Positions 61,222 to 64,000 of a stretch of DNA of 64,000 nucleotides are shown piece after piece. The DNA is taken from NCBI GenBank assembly GCA_040219235.1, contig JAVJSV010000011.1, positions 992,001-1,056,000 of the forward strand, written 5' to 3'. The DNA is from Rhodospirillaceae bacterium (lineage in GTDB: Bacteria > Pseudomonadota > Alphaproteobacteria > Rhodospirillales > Rhodospirillaceae). The position numbers were made by a program, and so were the translations under genes. Every line of letters begins with the position of its first letter. The stretch's first letter is position 1. The notes beneath the pieces are model-generated. The model was not told the origin of the DNA and searched no databases. It saw nothing but the letters and a program-made list of their open reading frames with translations.

Positions 61222-62112
61222 ATGAGCATCACCAAACGTCATCCTAGGCCCAGCCAACCCAAGGGCGGAAATCCTACGAGAAAAAAACCTCGTGGGGTTT
61301 CAAAGAAGAAGGTGCGACGGCGTGGCCCGATTGTTCGGATATTGCCACTCCTTATTCTCGTGGCGATTTTTGTCCTGGGTTTTCGCGTGACCGTGGTTGT
61401 TAATGATGTTCAGACTCTCATGGCCTCCGTGGATGTTTCTCAGCCTAGTGCTGTTGCTCAAGAAGGGGCTGGAGCACGAGTTGAGGATGGTGCAACGGCC
61501 ACCACAACCGATCAGATTGCCCAGGCTCAAGCCACTGCTCAGACCACTGCGGCTCAGCCAAATACGGAACCTGGTGCCGACGGCACGACGGAGGCGGAAC
61601 CAGCGGCAAATTCCGAAGATAATGTTGGCGTATTAGATGCCCCAAATCAAAACGTTGCTGAATTCAGCACTGACCCGCAAACTTTTACGCAGTCCGAATT
61701 GGAACTCTTGCAACGTTTATCGGAACGCAGGAAGGTCATTGAGGCACAAGCACAAGAAAACAAAGCCCGTGAGGCAATGCTTCGGGCTGCTGAAGCGCGT
61801 ATTGATGGCAAAATCGCAGAACTCCAGCAGCTTGAGCAAACCTTGTCAGATTTGGTGGCTGAGGCTGATGGTCAACAGAAAGCCAAAATTGAACAACTCG
61901 TTCGTATTTATGGCGCTATGAAGCCTAAGGATGCGGCACGGATTTTCAATGATCTGGATATGCCGATCCTACTGACAGTTGTTGAAGGCATGAAAGAGAA
62001 CAAAGTCGCTCCTATTCTTGCTGATATGGATGCGATGAAAGCCACAGCGGTGACCGAGGCGCTGTCTATGCGTAAACTCATTCCTGGTATCAATGACGAC
62101 CCTCAGGGCTAA
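61222..62112 (+). CDS. motE: MotE-like / MgtE-N-domain flagellar protein
   Basis: 296 aa. Basic N-terminus with one membrane helix at about 37-57 ('IVRILPLLILVAIFVLGFRV'), a low-complexity Ala/Thr/Gln linker (~80-150), a coiled coil ('LQRLSERRKVIEAQAQENKA', 'EARIDGKIAELQQLEQTLSD') and a C-terminal MgtE-N/FliG-like module with 'MKPKDAARIFNDLDMPILLT' and 'PILADMDAMKATAVTEAL'. This is the layout of MotE, a periplasmic chaperone for MotC in rhizobia. The gene name is tentative. Confidence 0.7.
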   Translation: MSITKRHPRPSQPKGGNPTRKKPRGVSKKKVRRRGPIVRILPLLILVAIFVLGFRVTVVVNDVQTLMASVDVSQPSAVAQEGAGARVEDGATATTTDQIAQAQATAQTTAAQPNTEPGADGTTEAEPAANSEDNVGVLDAPNQNVAEFSTDPQTFTQSELELLQRLSERRKVIEAQAQENKAREAMLRAAEARIDGKIAELQQLEQTLSDLVAEADGQQKAKIEQLVRIYGAMKPKDAARIFNDLDMPILLTVVEGMKENKVAPILADMDAMKATAVTEALSMRKLIPGINDDPQG

Positions 62113-62241
62113 CAGCCGCTCTCGGACGGCTCCCTGTTGGTATCACCTGTTAGCGACCCATGTTACTGCCAAAAATCGGAGCATCAGTCGTCGTAACATG
62201 CGGAATTTAAAAGAAAATTCTAAAAATCGCGAACCTATAAA

Positions 62242-62256
62242 TTAACCGGTCGCTAA
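62242..62256 (+). promoter_or_regulatory. CtrA-like site upstream of the cheY-like gene
   Basis: TTAA-CCGGTCG-CTAA matches TTAA-N7-TTAA at 7 of 8 positions, 60 bp before the GTG of the receiver gene, in a 203-bp gap that otherwise holds no feature. Confidence 0.35.
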
Positions 62257-62315
62257 CCAATGATCCCTAACATCCAATCTGCGGTCCGTCTGTCTCGATC
62301 AGATAAGAGAAGGCC

Positions 62316-62708
62316 GTGACGAGCTCTGCGAAACGCCGGTCCGCCCTTGTGGTTGATGATCTGGACGTTATGCGCCGGTCCGTTGCCAACCTTCTCCGCA
62401 AACAGGATTTTGGCCCTGTCGACGAAGTGTCATCAGGTCCGGACGCCCTTGATCGAATAGCGGCTGCAGGTGGGTATGACCTGATTGTGTCGGATTGGAA
62501 TATGGATCCGATGACAGGGTTGGAACTGTTGAAAGCAGTGCGTGCTGATCCTCAGCATTCACAGTCTGTTTTTGTTCTGATGACGGCCGAACCCACTGAA
62601 GCGAAACAGGCAGTCGCCGAAGCTGCCGGTGTCTCAGGGTTCTTGGTTAAGCCGTTTGCGGCGCCAACCTTGGTCTCTGAGATCAAAAAACATTTCGGCT
62701 GCGATTAA
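62316..62708 (+). CDS. CheY-like single-domain response regulator
   Basis: 130 aa from GTG 62316 with AGAAGG 4-9 bp upstream. A stand-alone receiver with all key residues: Asp14-Asp15 ('LVVDDLDVMR'), phospho-acceptor Asp60 ('IVSDWNMDPMTG'), Thr90 ('VLMTAEP') and Lys112 ('FLVKPFAAP'). It may bind FliM directly, the gene for which is 2 kb upstream, or act in flagellar gene control. Followed by a MotB-like gene after 42 bp. Confidence 0.9.
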   Translation: MTSSAKRRSALVVDDLDVMRRSVANLLRKQDFGPVDEVSSGPDALDRIAAAGGYDLIVSDWNMDPMTGLELLKAVRADPQHSQSVFVLMTAEPTEAKQAVAEAAGVSGFLVKPFAAPTLVSEIKKHFGCD

Positions 62709-62750
62709 CGGGTTCGCTGTTGGGCTCGTGGGGAAAGAGGCAAAGCAGAA

Positions 62751-63464
62751 ATGGCTGTCCGAGGCGAACTTGGGACCCCATTTTCCATACCCATCGCTGC
62801 TGCACCACGGCGCGGCGACCAAAGCCTATGGCTGTTTCTCTCACTCTACTTACTGTTATTTGCCTTCTTTATTGTTCTGAACAGTTTCTCGACCTTTGAC
62901 TCTGGCCGCCGGGATGCTGTCATCAACAGCGTGTTGGACGCTTTCGCTCAAATTTCCGGACCTGGCATCCAGCAAGACCTGGGTGGGACGACCGGCAATG
63001 AGTTTCAGGCCCGGCGTTTCCAGGATGCTGTGACGGATATTTTTGAATCTGCAATTCCATTGGCAAACCTCCGGGTCGCAATTACCGGAACACGAATGGA
63101 AGTTGATGTGCCATCGCAAGTCTTTTTTGAAGATGACAGTGTGGTGGTCCGCAATCCGCTGCCAATGCTGGATCGCATCGTTGCCACCGTAAGTTCGCCG
63201 CCATTTGGGACGGCCTATGAACTGTCCGTAATCGCCCGGGTGCCGGCGCAAGACAGTGAGACGCTGCCCATAAATATGACGACGGATATTGCCCGCGTAG
63301 GAAATATTGCACGCGCTCTGGATGCGCGCGGAATGCCCCCTAAGTCATTATCGATTGGTCTTGATGAAGGCGACAGTAGCGCTTTCACGCTCATCTTTTT
63401 CGCCGTAGAAGAGGGCGCAGATCGGGTTGTTATGCCAAGCCGGTCCGGTCCGGGTGTGCCATGA
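62751..63464 (+). CDS. MotB-like protein lacking the ion-binding aspartate
   Basis: 237 aa. One N-terminal membrane helix 'SLWLFLSLYLLLFAFFIVLN' (~25-44), in the position of the MotB stator helix. Relative to the 'FF' pair (39-40), the MotB aspartate (E. coli Asp32, eight residues before) is Ser31 here. The periplasmic part (~50-237) resembles only loosely the OmpA/MotB domain ('LRVAITGTRMEVDVPSQVFF', 'YELSVIARVPA'). Stop overlaps the next ATG (ATGA). It may be a non-conducting partner of the next protein. Confidence 0.65.
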   Translation: MAVRGELGTPFSIPIAAAPRRGDQSLWLFLSLYLLLFAFFIVLNSFSTFDSGRRDAVINSVLDAFAQISGPGIQQDLGGTTGNEFQARRFQDAVTDIFESAIPLANLRVAITGTRMEVDVPSQVFFEDDSVVVRNPLPMLDRIVATVSSPPFGTAYELSVIARVPAQDSETLPINMTTDIARVGNIARALDARGMPPKSLSIGLDEGDSSAFTLIFFAVEEGADRVVMPSRSGPGVP

Positions 63465-64000
63465 TTTTAAGTACATTACACATGTCAGATTTAACCTCCC
63501 TTCAGCATGATATGGGGCTTGCCGTAGAATTTGGAGAGCCTAAAAGGGACCGTTCATCGGTTGCCTGGTTACTCACATTCAGTGATCTGGTTCTTCTGCT
63601 GCTGACATTCTTCATATTGTTGTTTGCCATGTCTGATATTGATCTGGGGAGATACGGTGCCCTGTCACGATCTACAGGTTTATCGTTGTCTGACCCGTTG
63701 CGCGATGAGACTCAATCGCCAACAACCAACTTCACCATTCCACAACAGGACTTGCCTCGTGCGGCAGATCTCGGGTTTTTGAAAGCCGTTGTCTCAGATG
63801 CGCTCTCAAAAGACGCTCGCTTTGGCCGTGTTTCAACACGGCTGACGGAAGAGTATCTGGTTCTTTCACTCCCTGGCTCGTTGCTGTTTGAGGCTGGGTC
63901 CGCCACTATTGGAGAACAAGCTCGTTCTGCTCTGTTTGATCTGGCAGGTTTATTGAGTGCCTTAGAAAATGAGGTTGCCGTGACGGGGCATGTTGGGCCT
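63461..64000 (+). CDS. MotB-like stator protein (5' part, cut by window edge)
   Basis: At least 180 residues, open at the window end. A canonical MotB helix 'AWLLTFSDLVLLLLTFFILL' (~35-54) contains Asp42, eight residues before 'FF', matching the ion-binding Asp of MotB. The periplasmic part starts the OmpA-like domain ('LVLSLPGSLLFEAGSATIGE', 'QARSALFDLAGLLSA', 'VAVTGHVGP'). ATG 63461 overlaps the previous stop; an in-frame ATG at 63482 would give 'MSDLTSLQHD'. The rest lies outside the window. Confidence 0.8.
   Translation, partial: MILSTLHMSDLTSLQHDMGLAVEFGEPKRDRSSVAWLLTFSDLVLLLLTFFILLFAMSDIDLGRYGALSRSTGLSLSDPLRDETQSPTTNFTIPQQDLPRAADLGFLKAVVSDALSKDARFGRVSTRLTEEYLVLSLPGSLLFEAGSATIGEQARSALFDLAGLLSALENEVAVTGHVGP

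Overview
The window looks like chromosomal DNA from a flagellated alphaproteobacterium, most likely of the Rhodospirillales type. The evidence is the FlbT/FlaF/FliX regulatory genes, a cluster of short (~300 aa) flagellins, an alphaproteobacterial DksA that has lost most of its zinc-finger cysteines, a NadQ-type regulator before nadA, and TTAA-N7-TTAA (CtrA-like) sites near flagellar genes. No rRNA, tRNA or CRISPR array was seen.

Layout. (1) 1-4.7 kb: 5' end of fliF (minus strand, cut by the window edge), divergent from nadQ-nadA-nadC and a methyltransferase; nadB is absent. (2) 4.7-10.6 kb: hook genes fliK-flgD-flgE on the minus strand, preceded by a divergent flagellin-like protein. (3) 10.7-23.5 kb: a dense glycosyltransferase block: two TPR+GT9-like proteins, an OGT-like protein, a WaaA-like Kdo transferase, a GT4-type enzyme, a TPR+OGT protein and two GT-A-like enzymes. 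(4) 23.6-29.0 kb: four tandem flagellin genes followed by overlapping flbT-flaF. (5) 29.1-33.9 kb: two more TPR+OGT glycosyltransferases. Regions 3-5 together look like a flagellin production and O-glycosylation locus. (6) 33.9-41.3 kb: flgI-flgJ-flgN-like-flgK-flgL on the minus strand, divergent from fliX and dksA.

(7) 41.4-54.2 kb is an accessory stretch between flgI/fliX and flgH. It holds an HI0933-like flavoprotein, an AT-rich NotI-family restriction-modification pair, a lipoprotein and a Tat-exported SDR-like protein, a pair of REP-like palindromes, a second flaF, a methyltransferase, an aminotransferase and RHS remnants with a duplicated core. It also holds a complete IS1595/ISXO2-type element (51880-53914) with recognisable inverted ends and an 8-bp target duplication. 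That element carries two passenger genes besides its transposase: an unrecognised ~312 aa protein and an EF-hand miniprotein. (8) 54.2-64 kb: flgF-flgG-flgA-flgH on the minus strand, divergent from fliL-fliM, a DUF6468-like protein, a MotE-like protein, a CheY-like receiver and two consecutive MotB-like proteins, the second cut by the window edge.

The flagellar genes cover M-ring, rod, P- and L-rings, hook, hook-filament junction, filament, filament regulation, switch and stator functions. The most unusual content is the passenger-carrying IS1595 element, the number and variety of glycosyltransferases around the flagellins, a second FlaF, a MotB-like protein lacking the ion-binding aspartate, and a FlgA with what look like three tandem SAF-type repeats.
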